Of a stretch of 64,000 bases of DNA, positions 16,971 to 26,470 are shown in pieces. Positions within the stretch are counted from its first letter, which is position 1, and every line of letters begins with the position of its first letter. The notes below the pieces were generated by a model. It ran no database searches. It saw nothing but the letters and a program-made list of their open reading frames with translations, and was not told the origin of the DNA. Made by a program: the position numbers and the translations under genes. The stretch comes from JAKAXS01 sp041940525 (GTDB lineage Bacteria > Pseudomonadota > Alphaproteobacteria > Rhizobiales > Hyphomicrobiaceae). The stretch spans positions 1 through 64,000 of the forward strand of contig JBGTSB010000008.1 in assembly GCA_041940525.1 (NCBI GenBank), written 5' to 3'.

Positions 16971-17450
16971 TCAGGCCTTGGAGGCGGTATACGATCCAGA
17001 TTTGCCGCCGTGTTTTTCCAGCAGACGAATGTCTGAAATCGTCATCGATTTATCGACGGCCTTTAACATGTCGTAGACCGTCAGGCACGCGACGGAGACG
17101 GCCGTGAGCGCTTCCATTTCAACACCAGTCTGGCCGGAGACGGACACGGTGGCTTCGACACGCACGCCGCACGGAGATTTGCCCGGCGTGAGTTCAACCG
17201 CCACCTTCGTGATCATCAACGGATGACAGAGCGGGATCAGCTCATGCGTTTTCTTGGCGGCCATGATGCCGGCAATTCTGGCCGTTGCCAGAACGTCGCC
17301 CTTCTTCGCCGTGCCCTGCTCAACAGCTGCCAGCGCGTCAGACGACATATGCACGAAGCCTTCGGCGACAGCCACACGCTGTGTGACCGCCTTGGCCCCG
17401 ACGTCGACCATGTGCGCTTCGCCCTTCTCGTTGAGATGCGTCAGGCTCAT
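16971..17450 (-). CDS. moaC: Cyclic pyranopterin monophosphate synthase
   Basis: Converts the MoaA product to cyclic pyranopterin monophosphate in molybdenum cofactor synthesis. 159 residues with the family segments EKGEAHMVDVGAKAVTQRVA, IPLCHPL (catalytic region), TGVEMEALTAVSVACLTVYD and the conserved Lys-Asp end of MLKAVDK. ATG 17450 overlaps the trpC stop as ATGA, so the pair is translationally coupled. Confidence 0.96.
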   Translation of the reverse strand: MSLTHLNEKGEAHMVDVGAKAVTQRVAVAEGFVHMSSDALAAVEQGTAKKGDVLATARIAGIMAAKKTHELIPLCHPLMITKVAVELTPGKSPCGVRVEATVSVSGQTGVEMEALTAVSVACLTVYDMLKAVDKSMTISDIRLLEKHGGKSGSYTASKA

Positions 17451-18256
17451 GCGGCACTGCCTACTTTGATTTGGAGCAGCGTGCGCGTCGCGGCGGCAAC
17501 ATCGGCCTGGCGCATCAAACTCTCGCCGACGAGGAACGTGTTTACGCCGGCCTTTTGCAGCCGTGCGATATCGTCCGGCGTGAAGATGCCGCTCTCGCCA
17601 ATCACGATCCTGTCTGGCGGAACGCGCGGCGCCAGACGCTCGGTTGTTTCCAGTGTGGTCTCGAAAGTTTTTAGGTTGCGATTGTTGATGCCGATCAGCG
17701 GGCACGGCAGTTTCAAAGCGCGATCAAGTTCAGCGTCGTCGTGGACTTCGACGATGGCGTCCATCTTCCAATCGGCAGCAGCATTCGCCAGCGCCAAGGC
17801 CATGGCATCGTCGACTTCGGCCATGATGATCAAGATGCAGTCGGCACCCCAAGCACGTGCTTGCACGACCTGGTAGGGATCGACCATGAAGTCTTTGCGC
17901 AGCGCGGGCAGTGCGCAAGCGCCGCGAGCGCGCGTCAAGAATTCTGGAGCGCCTTGGAACGATGGTGTGTCGGTGAGCACGGAGAGGCAGGCGGCGCCAC
18001 CGTCTTCATAGGCCTTCGCCAGTGCGATCGGATCAAAGTCAGCGCGGATCAAACCCTTCGATGGCGAGGCCTTCTTGATCTCCGCGATCAGTGCTGGCTT
18101 GCCGGCCTTGTGCTTGTCGCGCAGTGCGCCGGCAAATGAGCGCACGGGTGGAGCCGAGCGCGCGTATTCCGCGAGCACCTGAAGCGGCTGTTTAGCCTTG
18201 GCCTCAGCGACTTCTTCGAGCTTATAGCGCGTAATTTTTTCGAGAATATCAGACAT
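17447..18256 (-). CDS. trpC: Indole-3-glycerol-phosphate synthase
   Basis: A TIM-barrel enzyme making indole-3-glycerol phosphate in tryptophan synthesis. 269 residues, with the hallmark AEIKKASPSKGLIRADFDP near residue 60, LRKDFMVDPYQV, and IGINNRNLKTFE. It is first of trpC-moaC-moeA. The usual upstream trpG and trpD are absent here; a small exported protein and tpiA precede it instead. Confidence 0.97.
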   Translation of the reverse strand: MSDILEKITRYKLEEVAEAKAKQPLQVLAEYARSAPPVRSFAGALRDKHKAGKPALIAEIKKASPSKGLIRADFDPIALAKAYEDGGAACLSVLTDTPSFQGAPEFLTRARGACALPALRKDFMVDPYQVVQARAWGADCILIIMAEVDDAMALALANAAADWKMDAIVEVHDDAELDRALKLPCPLIGINNRNLKTFETTLETTERLAPRVPPDRIVIGESGIFTPDDIARLQKAGVNTFLVGESLMRQADVAAATRTLLQIKVGSAA

Positions 18257-18306
18257 GCCCAGATTTATATCCTGGCGCTCAAGCGGTGGCTATCACCGGC
18301 CTAGCG

Positions 18307-18789
18307 TTATGGTGACGATTGCCGCGATGAGCCACCGTCAGAGGGTGGCAGTGGCACGGGTTCAGCCTCGCCGTCCACGTAGCCTTGGCCAGCGGATGGT
18401 GCGGGCGGTACATAGGCATCGTTGGCGCGCTCGCTGCCGGTCCGGCGCGGATTGCGCACAGGCACGTCCATCCACTTTGCGGTGACCGTTTCTTTCTTCG
18501 TCGGCGGCGGAATTGGTGGCGGCGGGCAGCGGAAATTGAGCGACTCTTGCACTTCCAGCAGCGTCTCAATTTTTTTTAAGCGTTCGGGCTTCAGGTTGGC
18601 TTTTGCCCACTCAGCACCGCGCATCAGGTCGTCGCGGACGCCATCCTTGGTCAGAGCGTCCTGCTCGTTGCGCAAGCGGTTGCAGGCCGGTTCGTCAAGC
18701 ATTTCAGCCAACGCAGCCGATGCCGGCAAAGCCAAGGCCAGCGCGGCGGCTATCACCCGCAGAACAGACATGCCGGTTGGATCATTCAT
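18307..18789 (-). CDS. Exported hypothetical protein, proline-rich tail
   Basis: 160 residues. The signal peptide (VLRVIAAALALALPASAALA) is preceded by GAAGGG at a good distance from ATG 18789. The mature part has two cysteines (EPACNRL and NFRCPPPP) that may form a disulfide, then Pro-rich low-complexity sequence. No family recognised. Confidence 0.65.
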   Translation of the reverse strand: MNDPTGMSVLRVIAAALALALPASAALAEMLDEPACNRLRNEQDALTKDGVRDDLMRGAEWAKANLKPERLKKIETLLEVQESLNFRCPPPPIPPPTKKETVTAKWMDVPVRNPRRTGSERANDAYVPPAPSAGQGYVDGEAEPVPLPPSDGGSSRQSSP

Positions 18790-18874
18790 CGTGAACCCTT
18801 CGCCTTACGCACACCGCAGCACTTATGAGCCGCGCGCCAGCAGGTCAACCACAGTTTGGACCCGCGTGGCCGTA

Positions 18875-19633
18875 TCACGAATAAGCGGCCACAATTCCCA
18901 AAAAGTCGTCCGCTTTAAGACTAGCGCCGCCCACGAGCGCACCGTCAACGTTCTCAACGGCCATCAAAGTCTTAGCGTTGGCGGGTTTTACCGAACCGCC
19001 ATAGAGTATTCGCATCGCCCTGCCTTGATCGCCAAAACGTTCCGACAAGCCTTGGCGGATTGCGGCGTGCACCGCGCGAACATCTTCCGGCGTCGGTGTT
19101 AGGCCGGTACCGATCGCCCATACAGGTTCATAGGCAATCACCGTATTGGCGGCCGTTGCTCCGTCGGGGACGGACTGCTGCAGCTGGCGGGCGACCACCG
19201 TTAGCGTCAGCTCAGCCGCGCGTTCGCCCGCGGTCTCGCCGATGCAAACGATGGCCGTCAGCCCAGCGCTATGGGCAGCTTCGGTCTTAGCTAGGACAAG
19301 TGCGCTGGTTTCTCCGTGGTCAGAGCGCCGTTCGGAATGGCCTACGATAACGGCAGAGGCGCCGGCGTCGGCCAACATTTCAGCGGAAATATCGCCGGTG
19401 TGGGCGCCAGAAACGCCAGTATGGCAGTCCTGTCCGCCGACGGAGACGGGCGTGCCGCCCAGCCGGTCGCTCATCCAGCCGATCAAGGTCGCGGGCGGGC
19501 AGATCATGACGTCGGCGTTGATACCGGCCAGCTTGCCAGCCACGGTTTCGGCCACACCTATGGCCTCCTTCACCCCATTCATCTTCCAGTTTCCGGCCAC
19601 GAGCGGTCGAATTGTGGTGGCTGAGGTGGTCAT
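18875..19633 (-). CDS. tpiA: Triosephosphate isomerase
   Basis: Interconverts dihydroxyacetone phosphate and glyceraldehyde 3-phosphate. 252 residues: Lys17 in GNWKMNG, catalytic His in VIVGHSERR, catalytic Glu in AYEPVWAIGTG, and phosphate loop ILYGGSVKP. ATG 19633 is chosen because the frame before it has no homology. It is divergent from the ppiD-like gene, a common arrangement in this order. Confidence 0.97.
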   Translation of the reverse strand: MTTSATTIRPLVAGNWKMNGVKEAIGVAETVAGKLAGINADVMICPPATLIGWMSDRLGGTPVSVGGQDCHTGVSGAHTGDISAEMLADAGASAVIVGHSERRSDHGETSALVLAKTEAAHSAGLTAIVCIGETAGERAAELTLTVVARQLQQSVPDGATAANTVIAYEPVWAIGTGLTPTPEDVRAVHAAIRQGLSERFGDQGRAMRILYGGSVKPANAKTLMAVENVDGALVGGASLKADDFLGIVAAYS

Positions 19634-19852
19634 ACATCGTCCCTTCACGTCTCTAAGGCTCCAAGGCGGAGCGGTAACAACAAGAAAACTGGGCAATCCC
19701 AGGGCTGGCGGACCCTTGCAATCGCGCTCGGGCTGCGCTTCATATCATCCCAAATCATGCCCCGTACTCCGTTACGGGACCACTCCAAGGCGGCTAGGCC
19801 AGATCGGACTGGCTTGCAATAACGCCGATGCACAACAGGATGCAAACACACA

Positions 19853-21742
19853 ATGCTTGAGGCGCTAAGACGCGGCACCACCAGCTGGATCGCAAAGATC
19901 CTCTTCGGCCTACTCGTTCTCTCGTTCGCGGTTTGGGGAATTCCGCAGGATTTCCTCGGCGGCGGTGGCAACTACGTGGCGCGCGTTGAATCGACGGCCA
20001 TCTCGCAGGAGGAGTTCCAGCGTGCCTTCCAGCGGGAAATCAATCAGCGATCTCAACCTGAGCGCCGCATGACGACGGAGCAAGCGCGTCAGGCCGGGCT
20101 CGACCGGTTCGTTCTGAAAAGCTTGATGACACAGGCAAGCGTTCGCCAGCACTCGCAAGAGATGGGGCTGTCTATTCCCGACGAAGTGCTCGTCAATGAG
20201 ATCCGCAATGATGAGAACCTGAAAGGCCGGGATGGCCAGTTCTCGCCCGCACGCTTTGAACAGTTCTTGATGCAGGCCGGCCTGTCTGAAGAGGGGTTTT
20301 TCTATCTCCTGCGCCAAGACAAGCTTCGGTCTCAAATCGTTGGTGCGATGTCGAACGCGACGGCCGTGTCGCCGGCTATGCTGAAGTTGCAGCATGACTA
20401 TTTGGAAGAGACGCGCATCATCGAGCACACGACAATCGATGCTTCGAAGATCGCCGAGCCAGCCGCGCCAGACGAGGCAAAGCTGAAAGAGGTGTTTGAG
20501 CGCAACGCCCAGTCGTTCCGTACACCGGAGCTGCGCAAGATCGGTTTTCTCGTGTTGTCCGTCGAAGAGCTGAAGAAATCGGCCAAACTCACCGACGAGC
20601 AGCTTAAGGAAGCTTACGAGGCGACAAAGAGCACGTATGAAGTCGCTGAGAAGCGCCGCATCGCGCAAATCACATTCAAGGATAAGGCGGCAGCGGAAGC
20701 TGCCAAGAAGGCGATCGACGGCGGCAAGAGCTTTTCCGACGCGGCAACGGAAGCCGGCATGAAGCAAACTGATACGGATCTTGGATTGCTGACCAAGCCT
20801 CAGCTCATTGATCCGACGATCGCTGACGCGGCATTTGCCCTAGAGAAAGACAAGGTCTCGGATGTGGTGGACGGCACGTTTGGCCCGGTGCTGTTGAAGG
20901 TCACTGACATTCAGCCCGGCAAGACCAGCACCTTTGAAGAGGTCAAGGACAAGGTGCGCGACAAGCTCGCAGGTGAGAAGGCGGAAGTCGCGATACAGGA
21001 AAAGGCTGACCTGGTCGAAGAGGCCCGGAATGCCGGCAAACCCCTGAAGGAAATCGCGTCAGAACTCAGTTTGACGTATGCCGAGAAGAACGCGGACCGT
21101 TCGAACCGGGGTGCGGATGGCAAGCAGGCATTCTCGTTCAGCGGCGCCAGTACAGTGGTGGCGCAAGCATTCGCGATCCAGCCCGGCGCCGAAACGGAAG
21201 CGGTGACCTTACCTGACAATGCCGGCTACGCGTGGCCATCGGTTTTGGGTGTGACCCCGGCGGCCCCGAAAAAGTATGAAGACGTCAAGGAAGAGGTCAA
21301 AGCGCTCTACTTGGCCGAAGAGAAGGAAAAGGCCATGCGCGAAATGGCAGGCAAGCTGGTGAAACGCCTGTCTGACGGCGAGGATCTGTTGACGGTCGCG
21401 AACGATGCCGGCGGCAGCGCCGACGTAACCTTGCCGGTCACGCGCAACACCGTTCCCCAAGGCATGACGCGCACAGCCATGGCACAAGCGTTCACGCTGC
21501 CGGTTGGCAAAGCCTCGTCATCTCCGACGAGCGATGGCAGTTCGCGTATCGTGTTCCGGATCAAGGAAATCAAACCAGCCCCGGCTCCAACCAAGGAGCA
21601 GACGGAGAAGCTTGCCGAAGCGCTGCGCGAGTCGCTGCAAAACGACATGCTCGCTGGATACATCAACGCGCTCGACAGGCGGCTGGACTCTGAAATCAAC
21701 GAACGGGAATTCCGCCGCATCACAGGCGCGGATCTCCAATAG
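19853..21742 (+). CDS. Periplasmic SurA/PpiD-type peptidyl-prolyl isomerase
   Basis: 629 residues, membrane-anchored folding factor for outer-membrane proteins. A single N-terminal membrane segment (about 12-34, AKILFGLLVLSFAVWGIPQD) is followed by a SurA_N-like helical domain (about 35-190). A parvulin domain comes next (about 240-360, with ITFKDKAAAEAAKKAIDGG and DLGLLTKPQLIDP), then a long helical tail. The topology fits PpiD. trpE follows after 24 bp. Confidence 0.88.
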   Translation: MLEALRRGTTSWIAKILFGLLVLSFAVWGIPQDFLGGGGNYVARVESTAISQEEFQRAFQREINQRSQPERRMTTEQARQAGLDRFVLKSLMTQASVRQHSQEMGLSIPDEVLVNEIRNDENLKGRDGQFSPARFEQFLMQAGLSEEGFFYLLRQDKLRSQIVGAMSNATAVSPAMLKLQHDYLEETRIIEHTTIDASKIAEPAAPDEAKLKEVFERNAQSFRTPELRKIGFLVLSVEELKKSAKLTDEQLKEAYEATKSTYEVAEKRRIAQITFKDKAAAEAAKKAIDGGKSFSDAATEAGMKQTDTDLGLLTKPQLIDPTIADAAFALEKDKVSDVVDGTFGPVLLKVTDIQPGKTSTFEEVKDKVRDKLAGEKAEVAIQEKADLVEEARNAGKPLKEIASELSLTYAEKNADRSNRGADGKQAFSFSGASTVVAQAFAIQPGAETEAVTLPDNAGYAWPSVLGVTPAAPKKYEDVKEEVKALYLAEEKEKAMREMAGKLVKRLSDGEDLLTVANDAGGSADVTLPVTRNTVPQGMTRTAMAQAFTLPVGKASSSPTSDGSSRIVFRIKEIKPAPAPTKEQTEKLAEALRESLQNDMLAGYINALDRRLDSEINEREFRRITGADLQ

Positions 21743-21766
21743 GAGGCGGGCCTGAGCACGCTTGCC

Positions 21767-23302
21767 ATGAAGTCAGGGACGCACGAGGCGCTCCCCTCTT
21801 TTGATGCCTTTCGCAAGCGCTATAACGCTGGCGAGCCTCAGGCTGTCTACACGCGTTTGATCGCGGATCTTGAGACGCCGGTTTCGGCATATCTGAAGCT
21901 CGCCTCAAACAAGCCGATGAGCTTTTTGCTGGAATCGGTGGAAGGCGGGGATTCGCGCGGGCGCTATTCAGTCATCGGCTTGGAGCCGGACGTGGTCTGG
22001 CGCGCGCAAGGAAACGCCGCTGAGATCAATCGTTCGCCAGGAAAAAGCCCGGACGCGTTCAAGCCAGACAGCGAGCCCACACTTCAGTCACTGAGGACGT
22101 TGTTGGCGGAGTCGCGGCTGGAGCTGCCGGAAGAGCTTCCGCCAATGGCCGCGGGCGTCTTCGGCTACATGGGCTACGATACAATCCGGCTTGTTGAGAA
22201 TTTGGAGGCGATCAACCCGGACGACCTAGGCCTGCCCGACGCGGTGCTGATGCGTCCGACGTTGATCGTGATCTTCGACAACGTGCGCGACGAGCTGACA
22301 GTCGTTACGCCCGTGCGTCCCAGCAAGGCGTCGGCCGAGACGGCGTACAAGGCGGCGCTGCGGCGGCTGAAGACTGTCATCAAGAACCTGGAAGCACCGT
22401 TGCCGCATCCGGCCGCGAGAAGCAGCAAGAAGCTGGCTGCTCCGGCGCCGAAGTCCAACACCAAACCTGCGCAATACATGAAGATGGTGGAGCGCGCGAA
22501 GGAATACATCGCGGCGGGCGACATCTTCCAGGTGGTCCTTTCGCAGAGGTTCTCCGCACCGTTTTCGCTTCCGCCGTTTTCCTTGTACCGGGCATTGCGG
22601 CGGCTCAATCCCTCGCCGTTCTTGTTCCACCTCGAATTCGGTGACTTCGCGCTCGTCGGTTCTAGTCCCGAAATTTTGGTGCGGGTGCGCGATGGGCAAG
22701 TCACGATTCGTCCCATTGCCGGCACTGCTCCGCGCGGCAAACGTGATGAAGACGATCAGGCGCTCGGCGCGGCTTTGCTGAAAGATCCGAAAGAGCGTTC
22801 TGAACATCTCATGTTGCTCGATCTTGGCCGCAACGACGTCGGCCGAGTCGCAGAACCGGGAACAGTTGCAGTCACAGCTCAGTTTGTCATCGAGCGTTAC
22901 AGTCATGTGATGCACATTGTGTCGAACGTAATTGGTGCACTTGCGAAAGGAAAAGATGCTGTCGATGCGCTGATGGGCGGCTTTCCGGCGGGTACGGTTT
23001 CGGGTGCGCCCAAAGTCCGGGCGATGGAAATTATTGACGAACTTGAAAAATCCAAGCGCGGGCCGTACGCGGGATGCGTGGGTTACTTCACTGCCGACGG
23101 TGAAATGGACACCTGCATCGTATTGCGCACTGCACTCGTCAAAGACGGCGTCATGCACGTTCAAGCCGGCGCGGGTATCGTTTACGACAGCCAGCCAGAA
23201 AACGAGCAACAAGAGTGCATTAATAAGGCGAAAGCCATTGTGCGCGCGGCCGAAGAAGCTGTACGCTTTGCATCCAAAGAACGAACCACAAAAAAGTTGT
23301 AG
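21767..23302 (+). CDS. trpE: Anthranilate synthase component I
   Basis: Converts chorismate to anthranilate with TrpG. 511 residues, with the N-terminal PVSAYLKLASNKPMSFLLES (tryptophan-binding region) and chorismate-domain motifs RPIAGTAPRG, LMLLDLGRNDVGRV, and GTVSGAPKVRAMEIIDELE. Glutamine amidotransferase (TrpG) is not fused. AGGAGG at 21741-21746 is far from ATG 21767, so an upstream non-ATG start is possible. trpG and trpD do not follow; a CoA-binding protein does. Confidence 0.96.
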   Translation: MKSGTHEALPSFDAFRKRYNAGEPQAVYTRLIADLETPVSAYLKLASNKPMSFLLESVEGGDSRGRYSVIGLEPDVVWRAQGNAAEINRSPGKSPDAFKPDSEPTLQSLRTLLAESRLELPEELPPMAAGVFGYMGYDTIRLVENLEAINPDDLGLPDAVLMRPTLIVIFDNVRDELTVVTPVRPSKASAETAYKAALRRLKTVIKNLEAPLPHPAARSSKKLAAPAPKSNTKPAQYMKMVERAKEYIAAGDIFQVVLSQRFSAPFSLPPFSLYRALRRLNPSPFLFHLEFGDFALVGSSPEILVRVRDGQVTIRPIAGTAPRGKRDEDDQALGAALLKDPKERSEHLMLLDLGRNDVGRVAEPGTVAVTAQFVIERYSHVMHIVSNVIGALAKGKDAVDALMGGFPAGTVSGAPKVRAMEIIDELEKSKRGPYAGCVGYFTADGEMDTCIVLRTALVKDGVMHVQAGAGIVYDSQPENEQQECINKAKAIVRAAEEAVRFASKERTTKKL

Positions 23303-23370
23303 GGAACGGTAACGCTTTCAACTCAGTTTGTTCAGGGTACATTGCTAGACGGACAGCAATCAGGGCGAAC

Positions 23371-23805
23371 ATGAAACACGACTCTTACTCTGACCGGTAC
23401 CTCAAGAAGGTGCTCAAGAACGCGCGGACGATCGCCGTCGTCGGCGCATCAACTGACAAGAACCGCCCCAGTTACGGCGTCATGCGGTATTTGATCGGCG
23501 AGGGGTATCGTGTGATCCCCGTCAATCCGGACCACGCTGGCAAGGAAATTCTCGGCCAAACCGTGACGGCATCCTTGGCGGATATCGATGGCCCCGTTGA
23601 CATGCTCGACATTTTCCGCAGACCGGACGCTGTGCCGGATGTCATTCGCGAGGCGATCGAACACAAGGAACGCCTCGGCCTGAAGTCAATTTGGATGCAG
23701 CTCGGGATTCGCGACGACAAAGTTGCGGCTGAGGCTGAAGCAGCCGGCTTGAACGTGGTGATGGATCGCTGCCCAGCCATTGAACGGCCGCAACTCGGCC
23801 TCTAG
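23371..23805 (+). CDS. CoA-binding domain protein (YccU-like)
   Basis: A 144-residue single-domain Rossmann protein of the CoA_binding family. It shows TIAVVGASTDKNRPSYGVMR near the start, VIPVNPDHAGKEILGQ, and SIWMQLGIRDDKV. The domain resembles the nucleotide-binding part of succinyl-CoA synthetase alpha. Physiological role unknown. It lies between trpE and the patatin gene on the same strand. Confidence 0.88.
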   Translation: MKHDSYSDRYLKKVLKNARTIAVVGASTDKNRPSYGVMRYLIGEGYRVIPVNPDHAGKEILGQTVTASLADIDGPVDMLDIFRRPDAVPDVIREAIEHKERLGLKSIWMQLGIRDDKVAAEAEAAGLNVVMDRCPAIERPQLGL

Positions 23806-23888
23806 GCGCTCGATCGCACGGCTGGGGCAAGCTGTGTCCTGCAAGGTTTCGGCGGCCGGTTTCCGGCCGCCGGGCAACACACGGGCAC

Positions 23889-25751
23889 ATGATGGACCCC
23901 GACCAAGCTGACCGTGAGGCCACCACGGCCTTGCCGCTTATCGAAATCTTCGCGCAACTTGACGCCGCAGAGATGACCGCGCTCGCGGCACGCTTCGAAA
24001 CCCAGTCGTTGAAACGCGGCGAAGCCGTAATCCAGCAAGGCGAGCCAGCCGATGCCCTCTACATCGTGGTTTCCGGACGGTTTTCCGTTTCGGTTGCCGG
24101 CCGGGACAGGCCCATCGCGGAAATTGGCCCCGATCAGCCCATTGGAGAAATTGGCTTCATCACCTCTGGGGGTACCCGCACGGCGACTGTCACGGCAATG
24201 CGCGACAGCATTGTTCTGCGGCTCGACCGGTCTGACTTTGAACAGCTGACGCGCAAACACCCATCGATCTGGCGATCGCTGGCGATGACCCTTGCCCGCC
24301 GCCTAGCCGACACGACGGCCGCCGCGCCTCCGCCACCCGATCCTCGTCCGCGGACCATGGCGGTGATCCGGGCCGGACACAGCGCGCAACCGACGGCGTT
24401 TTTTATCAAGCTTGCGTCGATATTCGAACAGCGCGGCAAAACGCTCGTGCTGGACAGCCAATCCGCGCCCGATGCTGTGAAAGTCGGCGCCAAGGTTGAC
24501 AGCGCGGCGGCAACCCGCGCGCTCAACGCGCTTGAGGCGGGGACGGACTTCGTTCTGTTCCTCGCGGACAATGAACCGACGCCGTGGTCGGAAAAAGTGA
24601 TCCGCCATGCAGACCTGATACTCGCCGTGGGCGACCATGACGCCAATCACGAGGTCAACACGCTTGAAGCGCTGGCTGCTCAGTTCGTCAAAACTGAATC
24701 TATGCGTCTCGTTCTGCTGCACCCCCAGCGCCAGCCTATTGCCGGGACCTCACGCTGGTTAAAGGACCGGGACGTGATGATGCATCACCACGTCGCGCTG
24801 AACGAAGACGGAGACTTTTCGAGGCTCTACAGGTTTATCGCGGGCGAGGCGCAAGGTTTGGTGGCCTGTGGAGGGGGCGCGTTGTGTGCCACGCATGTCG
24901 GCGTTTATCGCGCTCTGCTGCATAAGGGCTATACCTTCGACATCGTTGGCGGCACCTCGGCGGGCAGCGCGATGGTCGGCGCTTTCGCCATGGGACATTC
25001 GCCCGAAAGCATTGATCTGGCGATCCACGATATCTTCGTGGCTAACAGAGCGATGAAGCGATACACGCTGCCGCGTTATTCGCTTCTGGATCACACACAT
25101 TTCGATGCGCAACTCCGGCGTCATTTCGGGGGCCGCGATATCGAGGACCTTTGGATCCCGTATTACGCCGTCTCCACGAACCTCTCCAGCTATCAGCTTC
25201 ATGTGCACCGGCGCGGGGACCTGTGGACCGCTATTCGCGCCTCGGCCGCCATTCCGGTTCTGTTGCCGCCGATCTACACGCACGATGGTCAGATGCTCGT
25301 CGATGGCGCGTTGCTGGACAACGTGCCGATCGGGCCGATGCATGAGCTGAAAAGCGGGCCGAACGTCGTAATCAGCTTTGAGCTGCCGGAAATGGAACGC
25401 TTCGCGGTCGACTATGATGCACTGCCGTCGCGCGCGCAGTTGATGCGGTTCGCCGTCAACCCTTTGCGGCGCACCAGATTGCCCGACGCGCCTGGTCTGG
25501 CAACCGTGCTGATGCGCTCGCTGATGGCGAACCGGCAAGACTTCCAGCGCCACCTCGACAAGGACGACATGCTGCTTGTGCCGCCTATACCCAAGAATAT
25601 TGGGTTTCTGGATTGGCACCGCCACGAAGAACTCGAGTCACTCGGTCACGATTGGACAATGGACCAGCTCGCAAAGGTTGAACGGGCCGTTTTGCGGCGC
25701 AAAAATTTGATGTCCGGCCCTGTAAATGAGGGCGGGTTATCCACAGGGTAA
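23889..25751 (+). CDS. Patatin-like phospholipase with cyclic-nucleotide domain
   Basis: 620 residues. An N-terminal cNMP-binding fold (about 15-140) is followed by an alpha/beta linker domain (about 155-300) and a patatin domain (about 323-520). The oxyanion loop is GGGALCATHVG, nucleophile Ser357 sits in GGTSAG, and Asp472 in VDGALLDN completes the dyad. The architecture matches NTE/RssA-type lysophospholipases. No membrane anchor is obvious. The cNMP domain suggests ligand-controlled phospholipid turnover, which is inference. Confidence 0.9.
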   Translation: MMDPDQADREATTALPLIEIFAQLDAAEMTALAARFETQSLKRGEAVIQQGEPADALYIVVSGRFSVSVAGRDRPIAEIGPDQPIGEIGFITSGGTRTATVTAMRDSIVLRLDRSDFEQLTRKHPSIWRSLAMTLARRLADTTAAAPPPPDPRPRTMAVIRAGHSAQPTAFFIKLASIFEQRGKTLVLDSQSAPDAVKVGAKVDSAAATRALNALEAGTDFVLFLADNEPTPWSEKVIRHADLILAVGDHDANHEVNTLEALAAQFVKTESMRLVLLHPQRQPIAGTSRWLKDRDVMMHHHVALNEDGDFSRLYRFIAGEAQGLVACGGGALCATHVGVYRALLHKGYTFDIVGGTSAGSAMVGAFAMGHSPESIDLAIHDIFVANRAMKRYTLPRYSLLDHTHFDAQLRRHFGGRDIEDLWIPYYAVSTNLSSYQLHVHRRGDLWTAIRASAAIPVLLPPIYTHDGQMLVDGALLDNVPIGPMHELKSGPNVVISFELPEMERFAVDYDALPSRAQLMRFAVNPLRRTRLPDAPGLATVLMRSLMANRQDFQRHLDKDDMLLVPPIPKNIGFLDWHRHEELESLGHDWTMDQLAKVERAVLRRKNLMSGPVNEGGLSTG

Positions 25752-25954
25752 AGCACTAATTAACGCCGATTTGGCTTTCAATTGCTAGCGAGAATTCTAG
25801 GCTGTTCTCAGTGCTTTAGAACTTTCCTGAAACCATCTTTGTGATAATACGTTAAAGAACGCCTTTAAACAGTCGCCTGATTGACCCGTTCATCACGGCA
25901 GTCGAAACGACGGCTGAAATTGCGCAACAAAATGGGTTCTGATCTAATTTTGAA

Positions 25955-26470
25955 ATGACAGACTCTTCGGGCAAATCAATGCACCCCGCTGTGGGGTTTT
26001 CGGCGACCGACGTCGCCCCGTCCGTGCGTCCTCAAGACGCGCGCGCGCTGGAAGGTGCCCCTGTCCAAAAGTTCGCGGACGCGTTGGGCCGGTCTCTGCG
26101 CGCTCGCCCAGAAGCACAGGTTATTATCGAGAATGATAGCGTTACCGTTCTCCGTCTCACTCCGGATGGTCCGGACGTGACCGCGATTATCGCGGATGGC
26201 CGTTGCACCCTCGCGATCGGCGCCTGGCATGACGACCTGTACTCACTCGATGTCACTTTGGACTACATGCGGATGGCGGTGGAAGGCAGCTTGCGGGTTC
26301 GCGTTGACCGGATGAACGGCAAGCCGTGGAGATACGCTTTGGAGCGCCGTCTGGACAATGGCAGCTGGCAGGAGGAGAGCGTGCTGGAATTGCCCCGTTT
26401 CAATTTGTGGGGCCGCCGGCGGATCTCAACCACTTATCTCCATAACCGCCCCGGCCCCGTTCCCTGCTAA
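25955..26470 (+). CDS. Hypothetical protein
   Basis: A 171-residue soluble protein. The N-terminus is disordered; the rest is beta-rich (AQVIIENDSVTVLRLTPDG, CTLAIGAWHDDLYSLDVTL) and ends basic (FNLWGRRRISTTYLHNRPG). No family recognised. It overlaps cimA by 4 bp tail to tail. Confidence 0.6.
   Translation: MTDSSGKSMHPAVGFSATDVAPSVRPQDARALEGAPVQKFADALGRSLRARPEAQVIIENDSVTVLRLTPDGPDVTAIIADGRCTLAIGAWHDDLYSLDVTLDYMRMAVEGSLRVRVDRMNGKPWRYALERRLDNGSWQEESVLELPRFNLWGRRRISTTYLHNRPGPVPC

Noticed and set aside
19910..20767. 285-codon frame antisense to the PpiD-like gene
   Set aside because: Shadow of a strong coding region with no homology.
24759..25625. 288-codon frame antisense to the patatin gene
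   Set aside because: Shadow frame; the sense strand carries intact catalytic motifs.
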